Source: Betaproteobacteria bacterium
Lineage (GTDB): Bacteria > Pseudomonadota > Gammaproteobacteria > Burkholderiales > Casimicrobiaceae
Assembly: GCA_005889025.1 (NCBI GenBank)
Contig: VBCZ01000028.1
Span: 1-12,748, forward strand
Reading direction: 5' to 3'
DNA length: 12,748 nt
Below, piece by piece: positions 1 to 7,231 of the stretch (the stretch's first letter is position 1; every line of letters begins with the position of its first letter). The notes under the pieces were generated by a model. That model searched no databases, was not told the DNA's origin, and saw only the letters and a list, made by a program, of their open reading frames with translations. A program made the translations under genes and the position numbers.

Positions 1-258
1 CACGAGTTGCATATCCATGAATGGGGATTTGCCGGGCTTATCGAATTTCTGGCCCGGCACCATTGGGTCATGCCAGTACAGCACCTTTCTGCCTGTCGCT
101 GGATCCGCGTCGCCTGCCTTTTGCGCGCCTGCCGGCGCATTCGAAGCGGTGCCGGCCATCTGCATGCCGCGACTCATGCCAAAGCGATACAGGCCGTAGC
201 CGGCCGCGCCGATGACGATCACACCTATCAATACGATCAGAAGATGTTTGCCTTTCAT
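1..258 (-). CDS. cusB: CusB-like RND efflux periplasmic adaptor, N-terminal 86 residues (partial)
   Basis: This is the start of a periplasmic adaptor (membrane fusion protein) for a heavy-metal RND pump; the rest lies past the window edge. Residues 1-25 form a single hydrophobic anchor or uncleaved signal (KGKHLLIVLIGVIVIGAAG), followed by a Met-rich stretch (GMSRGMQM). Around residues 62-86 the sequence YWHDPMVPGQKFDKPGKSPF is followed by MDMQLV. That is the short heavy-metal-binding domain typical of CusB-type copper/silver adaptors, in which Met and His residues are likely metal ligands. The ATG overlaps the cusC stop as ATGA, with GGAG 8 bases upstream at 267-270, so translation is probably coupled. 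The family role is to link the outer-membrane channel to the inner-membrane pump. Copper/silver rather than zinc/cobalt specificity is inferred from the domain and neighbours. Confidence 0.88.
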   Translation of the reverse strand, partial: MKGKHLLIVLIGVIVIGAAGYGLYRFGMSRGMQMAGTASNAPAGAQKAGDADPATGRKVLYWHDPMVPGQKFDKPGKSPFMDMQLV

Positions 259-1571
259 CGCCGGTGCTCCGTCGAAGTCGACGCCGCGCGCGAGGCGTCG
301 TCCGCGGAAAAAAGGAAGTTGAGTTGCGCCCACAGCCGAGCTGTGTCCATATCGAGTTGCAGTGCTTGCATGCGCACTTCGATTTCGCTTCTGCGTGCCA
401 GCAACACGTCGGTGATGCTCGCTTTCGCGCCCCGGTAGGCACCTAGGGTGGCCTGTGAGCGTTCCGTTGCCAGCGGCAGAACTTCCCGCGCATACCGGGC
501 GCTGCGCTCCCGATCATTCTCCCATTCGGCGATCATGGCGCGCACTTCGGCGGTATGGGCCCGCAGCATGTCCTCGCGCTCGGCCCGGGCCTGGTCCAAC
601 ATCGCGAGCTTGGCTGCAAGCTCGCGATCCTGGCGGTTCTTCTGGTCCCATTGCAACGGGACCGAGACGTTGACCGAAATCATGTTGGAATAGGCTGGCC
701 CACGCTGGCTGTACATGAGGGCGACGCTCCAGTCCGCCTTCTTGTTGGTCTGTGCCACCCTGACGTCGGCGGCGGCGATGTCTTCCTTCCTCGCGAGCAC
801 CGCGATTTCGGGGTGGTGGGCGATGTCCGCTTCAAGCGTGCTCGGATCGAGGCGGATAGCGTCGATCGCCGGCTTGCCCGCTAGCGGCGCATCGGCGTCA
901 TTGCCAATCCAGCGCGCCAAGGCGATCTTGGCCGCACTCGCTTTGCGCCCGACCTCGCTAGCGCGATCATCGAGAAGCACCAACGCATTGCGGGCGGCCA
1001 GGATATCGGCCAGATTGCCTCGTCCTGCCCGATACGCACTCTCTGCAGCTTCGATTTCGAGCTGGGCTTGGCGGCTCTGCTCGGATATCACCGTCTGCAT
1101 CGCTTCCGCGTAATAACGGTCGAGCCAAGCCAGTGCGGTGCCACGCTGAATGGCGGCGAGGCTCACGTCCTTCTCGGCGAAAGACTTTTCGGCTTCGCGC
1201 TCGAATCGCTCGGCGCGAGCTTCGCGCTTTTCTGTGCGGGTGAATTCCTGCATCACCCCGACGCTCCGCATCGTCATGAAATCGCGCGTCAAGCTGAACC
1301 GATCTGACGTATCGATCGGCAAGTTATTGACCCCGAGTGTTACGATCGGATCGGGTAGCTGACCAGCAGCCACCGCCATTTCCCTTGACGCAGTCGTCGC
1401 GAAATCTTGCGCCGCGAGCCCGCGCGAGCGTTCGACCGCGCGGCGTTGCGCCTCTTCGAGCGTCAGTGGCGGCTGCGCGAACGGTGTGGACGAAAACAAC
1501 AAGATCAGCACAACTGGTGCCAGCGCTGTCGTTCGTTTGACGGCTGCTCGCGCAGCCCGGTGATAGACCAT
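255..1571 (-). CDS. cusC: CusC/CzcC-like outer membrane efflux protein (TolC family)
   Basis: This 438-residue protein is the outer-membrane channel of a tripartite heavy-metal efflux pump. Residues 1-32 are a cleavable signal peptide (basic start, hydrophobic core, probable cut after STPFAQ). The rest has the two-fold outer-membrane efflux repeat: long Ala/Glu/Arg-rich helices (about 40-215 and 250-425) that would form the periplasmic coiled-coil barrel. The segment NNLPID..DRFSLTRDFMTMRS near residues 83-105 is typical of CusC/CzcC-like proteins of metal pumps rather than TolC itself. Unlike E. coli CusC, no lipobox Cys follows the signal peptide, so it is probably not a lipoprotein. ATG at 1571 has GGAGG 4 bases upstream (1576-1580). 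It follows the Cys-rich gene by 69 bases and overlaps cusB by 4. Substrate metal is inferred from cusB. Confidence 0.88.
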   Translation of the reverse strand: MVYHRAARAAVKRTTALAPVVLILLFSSTPFAQPPLTLEEAQRRAVERSRGLAAQDFATTASREMAVAAGQLPDPIVTLGVNNLPIDTSDRFSLTRDFMTMRSVGVMQEFTRTEKREARAERFEREAEKSFAEKDVSLAAIQRGTALAWLDRYYAEAMQTVISEQSRQAQLEIEAAESAYRAGRGNLADILAARNALVLLDDRASEVGRKASAAKIALARWIGNDADAPLAGKPAIDAIRLDPSTLEADIAHHPEIAVLARKEDIAAADVRVAQTNKKADWSVALMYSQRGPAYSNMISVNVSVPLQWDQKNRQDRELAAKLAMLDQARAEREDMLRAHTAEVRAMIAEWENDRERSARYAREVLPLATERSQATLGAYRGAKASITDVLLARRSEIEVRMQALQLDMDTARLWAQLNFLFSADDASRAASTSTEHRR

Positions 1572-1575
1572 AAAA

Positions 1576-1580
1576 CCTCC
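1576..1580 (-). promoter_or_regulatory. Ribosome binding site of cusC
   Basis: The minus strand reads GGAGG followed by TTTT and ATG. This is a near-perfect Shine-Dalgarno at close spacing and it fixes the cusC start at 1571. It implies strong independent initiation even though the gene lies in a transcription unit with the upstream Cys-rich gene. Confidence 0.7.
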
Positions 1581-1640
1581 GCATGCACGTGGAGCACGCC
1601 GGCGCGCGGACTGCGCGTCGGCCTCAGCGCAATGCGAAGA

Positions 1641-2048
1641 TCAGATCAGGAAGCGACTGAAAAGAAGCGAGCGAGGAGGTGCGGCGACGAGCACCGAGAG
1701 TTGGACAGCGATGCTTGGTATCGAGACACCGACATCTGCGACATGGACGGTGAGCGCCGGTTGCGGCGCAAGCGCGGCTTCGAGTGTTTGAGCCTGAATA
1801 TCGAGCTGGATGCCGAAGCCGCAGTGCGCTTCGCACGCGTTCGGGTCGGAAACGGGTTCTTTCGATGCGTCGGCACAATCGGCCGGCATCGCATCGACGG
1901 CGGGCACGGGGGATTGCCCCGCCAACTCGGTCGGAGCCGAAAGCGGTGACAGCAGGAGCGGACAGGCATGCGCCGCCGTGACGATCTGAGCGCACAGCAT
2001 GCTCAGGATCATCAACGCCCCAACCACCCTACGCCGCCGCCGGACCAT
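1641..2048 (-). CDS. Small secreted Cys-rich protein heading the metal-efflux cluster
   Basis: This 135-residue protein has no enzyme fold I recognise. Residues 1-28 are a classic signal peptide: MVRRRRR, then a hydrophobic core, with a probable cut after TAAHA, leaving Cys29 at or near the mature N-terminus. The mature part carries Cys29, Cys58, Cys72 and Cys76, the last two as CEAHC (72-76) with His75, a plausible metal-binding or disulfide cluster. The C-terminus is hydrophobic and ends PPRSLLFSRFLI. Similar small proteins with a signal peptide, a CxxHC-type motif and an FxRFLI-like tail occur, as I recall, next to copper/silver efflux operons in betaproteobacteria. The ATG has AGGAG 4 bases upstream (2053-2057). 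Direct placement ahead of cusC suggests a periplasmic copper-handling role, but that is inference. DUF2946-like membership is possible and unverified. Confidence 0.72.
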   Translation of the reverse strand: MVRRRRRVVGALMILSMLCAQIVTAAHACPLLLSPLSAPTELAGQSPVPAVDAMPADCADASKEPVSDPNACEAHCGFGIQLDIQAQTLEAALAPQPALTVHVADVGVSIPSIAVQLSVLVAAPPRSLLFSRFLI

Positions 2049-2052
2049 ATCG

Positions 2053-2057
2053 CTCCT
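2053..2057 (-). promoter_or_regulatory. Ribosome binding site of the Cys-rich protein gene
   Basis: The minus strand shows AGGAG, then CGAT, then ATG. It supports the start at 2048 over a nearby GTG in another frame (GTGAAACAGGAGCG). Confidence 0.6.
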
Positions 2058-2071
2058 GTTTCACTGTTGCC

Positions 2072-2100
2072 ATGCTATCGCGCGCGACGGCTGCCAGCAA
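2072..2100 (-). promoter_or_regulatory. Candidate sigma70 promoter of the cus cluster
   Basis: The minus strand has TTGCTG (2100-2095), a 17-base spacer and TAGCAT (2077-2072), 23 bases before the start codon of the Cys-rich gene. The -10 matches consensus at 4 of 6 positions and the -35 at 3 of 6. The spacer is not the 19-base palindromic type used by CueR-like MerR regulators, and I see no clear CusR/CopR box. It is a weak match in GC-rich DNA and rests on position plus spacing. Confidence 0.25.
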
Positions 2101-2148
2101 GCCTGCCACGCGACAAAGGCGACCGCCCGGCCGGTTCGCTACGTGCGC

Positions 2149-4080
2149 TCATCGGTGAAGAGCCTTTCCGATTGCTTTGCCGAGATCAACGACGAGGGGC
2201 ATGTCGGGCTTCGCCGGCGCCGTCGTCGCCGAAGGCATTTCGCGCGCAGCCGATCTCCCCAGCGCTACATGGCAAAGGTTGCCGCCCGCCGCGCTGGCGC
2301 TCGAAAGGAGGGATTCGCCGATGATGGACAGGCCACCCGTGTAGACCGCGGCGCCAATGCGCGCGACGGTTGTCGCCGCTCCCACCGCGTCGATCGCCAC
2401 CGCGGGTGATTTGAACGGCCCGCGGAAACGCACCAGCTCCGCGACCTGTGGCACCTTAATCGGAACGCCTTCGCGCACTTGCGGCTTGATGGCGAGATCG
2501 AGTGTCTCGCTGCGAAAGTCGATCGAGCCGCTCGCCGACGCGCCGTATTTTGCCGTTTCGAACGCGATGCTGCGGTCGATCTGCGCGACACCGTTCTTGA
2601 GCGGGAGTCGCGCCACCGCGCACTGAAGCTCGGTCGATGGATCGACCTTGAAAAACGGATTCATAGCTTCGTTCAGGCGCGTCAGCGGCGACTCGACGTC
2701 GAGCCGGGCATTGGCGAGCGTCGCCTGGCCGACAAGCGCGACAACGCTGCCTGTCGCGCTGCTCGCCCATTGCCGCGGCGAGTCGCCGCGAGCGACAAGG
2801 TCGATCTTGACGTCGGTCTTGCCGCCATGGATCTCGCGCTTCGATCCGGTCACGGCGAGCAGCGCGGCCGCCTCGAGGTCCTTGGCCTCGAGGCGAAGCG
2901 TCAAGACAGGCTCGTGCCCCGGCGACGCATCCAGATCCATCCTTCCCTGTAGCGACCCGCCGAATATCGACGCGTACACGAGAGGGGACGCGAGCTTCCC
3001 GTCCCGCACGATGAATTGCACGCGAACGTTGTCGATAGGGTGTCCTCCTACAAGCAGCAACTGGCCGACGCTGACATCGCCGTCGATGTCGGACGTGCGC
3101 AATGCCTCGACGGGGACAGCGACGTCGGCGAAAAAATGCGCATCGTGCGCCGCGCGCGCGGCCGACTCCTGCGCCTTGGCGGTCGAGGCTTTGTTCCCCA
3201 GCGGCAAATCGGCCAGGGCGAGCGTCGGTGCGTCGATTTTCAAAATGATCCTGCGCCGCGCTTATCCGCTCTTTGCGCTGACCTGGCCGCTCATCGAGCT
3301 TTGCCCGAGGCCGAGCTGCAGCTCATCGAGATTGACGGTGTGGTCCTCGACGCGGACCTTGGTCGCGATCGTCGCCGACTTGCCGTTGATTTCCCCTTTG
3401 ACAGACACGGGATAAGGCCAGCGGCGCTGGGCGAGAGCGTCCAATGGGCCGAGATCGCCTTCCAAGGCGACCGCGAGGTCGTCTATCTTGCCTCGAAAGC
3501 GCGCGCTCACGGGCGAGCTTGCATCGCGAGCGTGCAGCGCCAGGCTCTCGATGACGACGTTGGTCACCTTGTTCGTTTCGCCATCGCGATAGGTGAGCGT
3601 GCCGTCCTTGATCGCAAGGTCTCCGATCGCAAACGCGTCGGCTGTCGCGCTTGCTGTCGTCGCGCTTGCGGGACCCGCCCGGACCGGCTGAACCTCCCAG
3701 TTGCCCTTGCCGTGCGCATCGGTCTCCAGCGCAATCGTGGGTTCGACGATGGTCAGGTGGATGACCTCGAAACGGCGCTGCAGCAGGGGCAGCAGCGCGA
3801 CCTGCGCCTCGACTCGTCGTGCGGAAAGCATCTGCGGCGACTTCGCCCAGCTCGCGTTGCCAAGCGTGACGTCGTCGATCGTCAGGGTAGGCTCCAGCGA
3901 CAGCTTGAAATCGATGCGGCCCTTGATGGCGAGCTCCCGGCCGGTCGCTTCCTTTACGCGCTGCGCAATGGGTCCGGCGAAGTCGTTGACGTCGACGGCG
4001 CGTATCGCAATCGCGACAGCGACGACCAGCAGGAGCAGGAGGCCCGCCAAAGCGGCCAGGATTCGCCAGAACAGGCGCAT
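2149..4080 (-). pseudogene. asmA: AsmA-family protein gene interrupted by one in-frame stop
   Basis: The reading frame spans 642 sense codons, the usual AsmA length, but codon 273 is TAA (3264-3262). Both halves are in the same frame, so no frameshift is needed. The N-terminal half (272 residues) has a membrane anchor at about 7-27 (ILAALAGLLLLLVVAVAIAI), then VDVNDFAGPIAQRVKEATGR, the standard AsmA opening, and IDFKLSLEPTLTIDDVTLGN. The C-terminal half carries the AsmA C-terminal region (LQCAVARLPLKNGVAQIDRS; SGSIDFRSETLDLAIKPQ). Reading across the stop gives SGQVSAKSG-stop-ARRRIILKIDAP, which is what an intact AsmA would look like with CAA, TAC or TAT at that site. AsmA-like proteins are inner-membrane-anchored periplasmic proteins linked to outer-membrane lipid homeostasis. 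It could be a pseudogene, a sequencing error, or two polypeptides. It starts 64 bases after the beta-subunit gene. Confidence 0.8.
3249..3252 (-). promoter_or_regulatory. Possible restart ribosome binding site after the asmA internal stop
   Basis: Just after the internal TAA the minus strand reads AGGA, five bases, then TTG (3243-3241) in frame with the rest of asmA. A terminating ribosome could restart here and make a separate 364-residue C-terminal half lacking a membrane anchor or signal peptide. Such a product would probably stay in the cytoplasm and be non-functional. The match is short and could be chance. Confidence 0.25.
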
Positions 4081-4086
4081 GCGCCG

Positions 4087-4092
4087 ATTCTA
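4087..4092 (-). promoter_or_regulatory. Candidate -10 box of a leaderless asmA promoter
   Basis: The minus strand reads TAGAAT, then CGGCGC, then the asmA ATG. TAGAAT matches the sigma70 -10 consensus at 5 of 6 positions, and the ATG sits where transcription would begin. No Shine-Dalgarno precedes this ATG. Together this suggests a leaderless mRNA and separate transcription of asmA from the kor genes. I see no convincing -35 box at 16-18 bases upstream. Confidence 0.35.
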
Positions 4093-4144
4093 ACTCGCTG
4101 CCGGCGCGCGCGTGCGTCGCCGCCGCCCGACAGCCGCTCCGGCG

Positions 4145-5200
4145 TCAGCGGAGCATCGCGTTGAATTTTTCCAGCGCCGCGGCGCCGGGAACGAGCTCTT
4201 TCTCGCCGAGCTGGTTGAGCGGCGATTCAATCGTGTTCAACGCGGCGTGCATGTCCAAGGGATCGGCATGGACGTAAAGCAGCCCCGTGACTATCTCCCC
4301 TTCGGCATGCCGCTGTTGCAGGTAATTCATCGCGCCTATGCGGTCGCTTGCGTCGTAGTCGTCGCGCACCTTGCGCAGGCGCAGCACCGAACCGTCGTGC
4401 TGCATCACCTCCTGCACGCTGCCGGGCGCGTAGTCGGTCGTGATCTCCGAGTGCATCGGCATGAAGTCGAGGCGGTTGACGGCTTCGTTGTGCTCGCGCA
4501 CGAAATCGTAGCTCTTGGTCGATCCGGCGTGATTGTTGAACGCCACACACGGGCTGATCACGTCGATGAACGCGGCGCCGGGGTGCTGGACCGCCGCCTT
4601 GATGATCGGGATCAACTGCGTCTTGTCGCCTGAGAAGCTGCGTGCGACCAGGGTCGCGCCGAGCTGCAATGCGAGCATGACCATGTCGATGGGCTCATCG
4701 CTGTTGATCACGCCACGCTTGGACTTGGAGCCCTTGTCGGCGGTCGCCGAAAACTGGCCCTTGGTGAGCCCGTACACGCCGTTGTTCTCGACGATGTAGA
4801 CCATGTTGACGCCGCGGCGCATCGAATGCGCAAACTGTCCGAGTCCGATCGACGCCGAGTCGCCGTCTCCGGACACACCGAGGTAGATCAGATCGCGGTT
4901 GGCCAGATTCGCACCGGTCAGCACCGAGGGCATGCGGCCGTGGACGCTGTTGAAGCCGTGCGAGCTGCCCAGGAAATACGTCGGCGTCTTCGACGAGCAG
5001 CCGATGCCGGAAAGCTTGGCCACGCGGTGCGGCGCGATGTCGAGCTCGTAAAAAGCCTGGATGACCGCCGCGGAAATCGAATCGTGCCCACAGCCGGCGC
5101 ACAGCGTCGATACGGTGCCTTCGTAGTCGCGATGGGTAAAGCCGAGCTTGTTGCGGGGAAGCTCCGGATGGTGAAGTTTCGGTTTGGCAAGATAGGTCAC
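4145..5200 (-). CDS. korB: 2-oxoacid:acceptor oxidoreductase, beta subunit (KorB-like)
   Basis: This 351-residue protein is the TPP-binding subunit of a CoA-dependent 2-oxoacid oxidoreductase. CAGCGH is at 34-39. The TPP/magnesium motif is GDGDSAS (111-117) with ENNGVYGLTKGQ (138-149). Cys34, Cys37, Cys68 (GIGCSSK) and Cys218 (ISPCVAFNN) match the four cysteines that hold the single 4Fe-4S cluster in beta subunits of this family. The longer C-terminus (after about 250) is usual for 2-oxoglutarate-type members with a GltD-like partner. I place the start at GTG 5200, with GAGG 5 bases upstream (5209-5206). The frame stays open to an ATG at 5311, but those 37 extra codons translate repeat DNA (FALSLSKG-type peptide) and should not be protein. 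The substrate is probably 2-oxoglutarate by resemblance; other 2-oxoacids are possible. Confidence 0.9.
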   Translation of the reverse strand: MTYLAKPKLHHPELPRNKLGFTHRDYEGTVSTLCAGCGHDSISAAVIQAFYELDIAPHRVAKLSGIGCSSKTPTYFLGSSHGFNSVHGRMPSVLTGANLANRDLIYLGVSGDGDSASIGLGQFAHSMRRGVNMVYIVENNGVYGLTKGQFSATADKGSKSKRGVINSDEPIDMVMLALQLGATLVARSFSGDKTQLIPIIKAAVQHPGAAFIDVISPCVAFNNHAGSTKSYDFVREHNEAVNRLDFMPMHSEITTDYAPGSVQEVMQHDGSVLRLRKVRDDYDASDRIGAMNYLQQRHAEGEIVTGLLYVHADPLDMHAALNTIESPLNQLGEKELVPGAAALEKFNAMLR

Positions 5201-5205
5201 TTCGG

Positions 5206-5209
5206 CCTC
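5206..5209 (-). promoter_or_regulatory. Ribosome binding site deciding the korB GTG start
   Basis: The minus strand reads GAGG, five bases CCGAA, then GTG ACC TAT CTT GCC. It supports initiation at 5200 rather than at the upstream ATG 5311, which lies inside the palindromic repeat. Confidence 0.6.
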
Positions 5210-5221
5210 ATCGTGTTGAAT

Positions 5222-5353
5222 CCGTTCGTGCTGAGTATGAACGGCACCCCTCTCGCCCTTCGACAAGCTCAGGGCGAACGTGCTCCGTTCGTGCTGAGCC
5301 TGTCGAAGCATGAACGGCGCCCATTTCGCCCTTCGACAAGCTCAGGGCGAACG
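5222..5353. repeat. Two tandem copies of a dispersed palindromic (REP-like) repeat
   Basis: Two related units fill most of the korA-korB gap: 5222-5281 (60 bases) and 5285-5353 (69 bases). In the second, CCGTTCGTGCTGAGCCTG plus TCGAAG (5285-5308) faces CTTCGACAAGCTCAGGGCG plus AACG (5330-5352) across about 21 bases. The arms pair at 20 of 23 positions, so the RNA could fold into a long hairpin. The first unit has the same right arm (5253-5280), but its left arm has lost about 11 bases after CTGAG. This repeat family is widespread in high-GC proteobacterial genomes and often yields spurious LRQAQ.../LSLSKG peptides in annotation. Within this operon it could act as an mRNA processing or stability element; that is inference. 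Confidence 0.85.
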
Positions 5354-5377
5354 TCCTTAAGAAACGTCGACACCGAG

Positions 5378-7228
5378 TCACGGCGCCACCTTGCGCAGCG
5401 GAGTCACATTGAACATCGCCAGCTTTTCGGCGATTTCGCTGCCGATGAAGCGCGCCGTGATGGGCGTTCCGTCGTAATGCAGGACCGGGATGAGCCGCGC
5501 CGGGTCGATCACCAGCTCGTTGACCAGGAGCGAGCGAAGCTGGGCATCGCGATTCTGTTCGACGACGAAAACCTGATCGTGCGCGGCGATGAAGTCGGTG
5601 ACCGAATCGTGGAACGGAAAAGCGCGAATGCGCAGCGTGTCGATGTGAATACCTGTCGCCGCCAGAGACGCGAGCGTCTCGTCCATCGCCGGAGCGGTCG
5701 ATCCGAAATAAATGGCGCCGAAGCGCGTCGGCTGCGCCGCATTGCGCCGTACTGGAGCCGGCACGAGCTGCTTGGCGGTCTCGAACTTGCGCAGCAGCCG
5801 CTGCACGTTATCGACGTAGGTTGCGCCGTCCTCGGTATAACGCGCGTAACGATCTTTGGTCGACCCCCGGGTGAAATACGAGCCGCGCGTGGGATGCGTG
5901 CCGGGATAGGTCCGGTAGGGAATCCCATCCCCGTCGACGTCGAGATAGCGCCCGAAGTCCTTGCCCGCTTCGAGCATCTCGTAGGTCATCACCTTGCCGC
6001 GATCGAGGTGGCGCTTGTCGTCCCACGTCAGGGGATCGCAGAGCCAATCCTGCATGCCGATGTCGAGGTCGAGCATCACGAAGATGGGTGTTTGCAGGCG
6101 GTCGGCCAGGTCGAAGGACAATGCGGAGAACTCGAATGCCTCCTTTGGATCTTCGGGGAAAAGCAGAACGTGCTTGGTATCACCGTGCGACGCGTACGCG
6201 CACGACACAATGTCGGCCTGCTGCGTGCGTGTAGGCATGCCTGTGGAAGGGCTGCCGCGCTGAACGTCGAAGATTACCGCCGGAACCTCGGCGAAATACC
6301 CGAGTCCGATGAATTCCTGCATCAGCGAGATGCCAGGTCCGGATGTGCACGTGAATGCGCGCGCGCCGTTCCATGCCGCGCCCATCACGATGCCTATCGA
6401 CGAGAGCTCGTCCTCGGCCTGGATGATAGCGTAGCGCGCCTTGCCGGTCGCGGGATCGGTGCGGTACCTCTTGCAATGGCGCGTGAAGGCTTCGGCCAGC
6501 GACGAAGACGGCGTGATGGGATACCAGGCGGCGACGGTCGCCCCCCCGTATACCGCGCCCAGCGCCGCGGCGCTGTTGCCCTCGATGAAGATCCGCTCGC
6601 CGACCGCGTTGGCGCGGCGGACCCGGATGCCCAGCGGACAATCGAGGTTGTTCAGCGCATGATTGCGCCCCATTTGCATCGCCTGCACGTTGGGTTTGAG
6701 AAGCGCTTCCTTGCCCTTGTATTGCTCTCCTATCAACTCGGCGATGACCTCCGGCTCGATCTCCAGGAGAGCCGAGAGCGCGCCGACATAAATGATGTTC
6801 TTGAAAAGCTGCCGTTGTCTGGCGTCGGTGTACTCGCGATTGCAGATCCCGGTCAGAGGAATGCCGACAACGGTGATGTCGTCGCGAAACTTCGACGCGG
6901 GCAGCGGCTTGGTCGAGTCGTAGAAAAGATAGCCGCCGGGCTCGATTTCCTTGAGGTCCTCGTCCCAGGTTTGCGGATTCATCGCCACCATCAGGTCGAT
7001 GCCGCCGCGGCGGCCGCGCCAGCCCCTCTCGTTGATGCGCACCTCGAACCACGTCGGCAATCCCTGGATATTGGAAGGGAAGATGTTGCGCGGCGCGACG
7101 GGAACGCCCATTCGCAGAATCGCTTTCGCGAACAGCAGGTTCGCCGACGCCGACCCGGATCCGTTGACGTTGGCGAACTTGACCACGAAATCGTTGACGC
7201 GCTGGAGAGGAGAAGTCGTCGGCTTCAT
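5378..7228 (-). CDS. korA: 2-oxoacid:acceptor oxidoreductase, fused gamma-alpha subunit (KorA-like)
   Basis: This 616-residue protein combines the gamma domain and the alpha domain of 2-oxoacid oxidoreductases, as in KorA. Residues about 15-190 are the gamma domain (NVNGSGSASAN at 20-30; NIQGLPTWFEVRINERGWRG at 53-72). From about 213 runs the alpha pyrimidine-binding domain: YPITPSSS (236-243), AEDE (271-274), TSGPG (295-299), and RGSPSTGMPTRTQQADI (about 325-341), which is characteristic of the KorA type. The C-terminal transketolase-like domain follows the 430-490 linker (about 515-616). Alpha and beta subunits together bind TPP and CoA and oxidise the 2-oxoacid in the cytoplasm. The ATG follows the flavoprotein stop as TAG-ACG-ATG with no clear ribosome site, so translation is likely coupled. 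A 177-base gap with repeats separates it from korB. The substrate is not readable from sequence alone. Confidence 0.9.
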   Translation of the reverse strand: MKPTTSPLQRVNDFVVKFANVNGSGSASANLLFAKAILRMGVPVAPRNIFPSNIQGLPTWFEVRINERGWRGRRGGIDLMVAMNPQTWDEDLKEIEPGGYLFYDSTKPLPASKFRDDITVVGIPLTGICNREYTDARQRQLFKNIIYVGALSALLEIEPEVIAELIGEQYKGKEALLKPNVQAMQMGRNHALNNLDCPLGIRVRRANAVGERIFIEGNSAAALGAVYGGATVAAWYPITPSSSLAEAFTRHCKRYRTDPATGKARYAIIQAEDELSSIGIVMGAAWNGARAFTCTSGPGISLMQEFIGLGYFAEVPAVIFDVQRGSPSTGMPTRTQQADIVSCAYASHGDTKHVLLFPEDPKEAFEFSALSFDLADRLQTPIFVMLDLDIGMQDWLCDPLTWDDKRHLDRGKVMTYEMLEAGKDFGRYLDVDGDGIPYRTYPGTHPTRGSYFTRGSTKDRYARYTEDGATYVDNVQRLLRKFETAKQLVPAPVRRNAAQPTRFGAIYFGSTAPAMDETLASLAATGIHIDTLRIRAFPFHDSVTDFIAAHDQVFVVEQNRDAQLRSLLVNELVIDPARLIPVLHYDGTPITARFIGSEIAEKLAMFNVTPLRKVAP

Positions 7229-7231
7229 CGT

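Noticed and set aside
7..438. Plus-strand open frame of 143 codons over the cusC-cusB junction
   Set aside because: It is antisense to two well-supported genes and its Cys/Arg-rich product has no recognisable features.
2149..3243. A separate gene beginning at TTG 3243
   Set aside because: The sequence is the C-terminal part of an AsmA protein in the same frame as the upstream half. It has no signal peptide or anchor, so it is better read as part of one interrupted gene.
4093..4144. GC-rich tract with short GCCG/CGGC repeats after korB as a terminator
   Set aside because: The possible stem is only 4 bases and lacks a T run. Such matches are common by chance in this GC-rich DNA.
3016..4164. 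Plus-strand open frame of 382 codons opposite asmA
   Set aside because: It is an antisense shadow with Arg-rich composition and no domain. The minus-strand AsmA motifs are clear.
5201..5311. 37-residue N-terminal extension of KorB from ATG 5311
   Set aside because: It translates palindromic repeat DNA (LSLSKG-type peptide). A ribosome site and GTG at 5200 fit the family's N-terminus.
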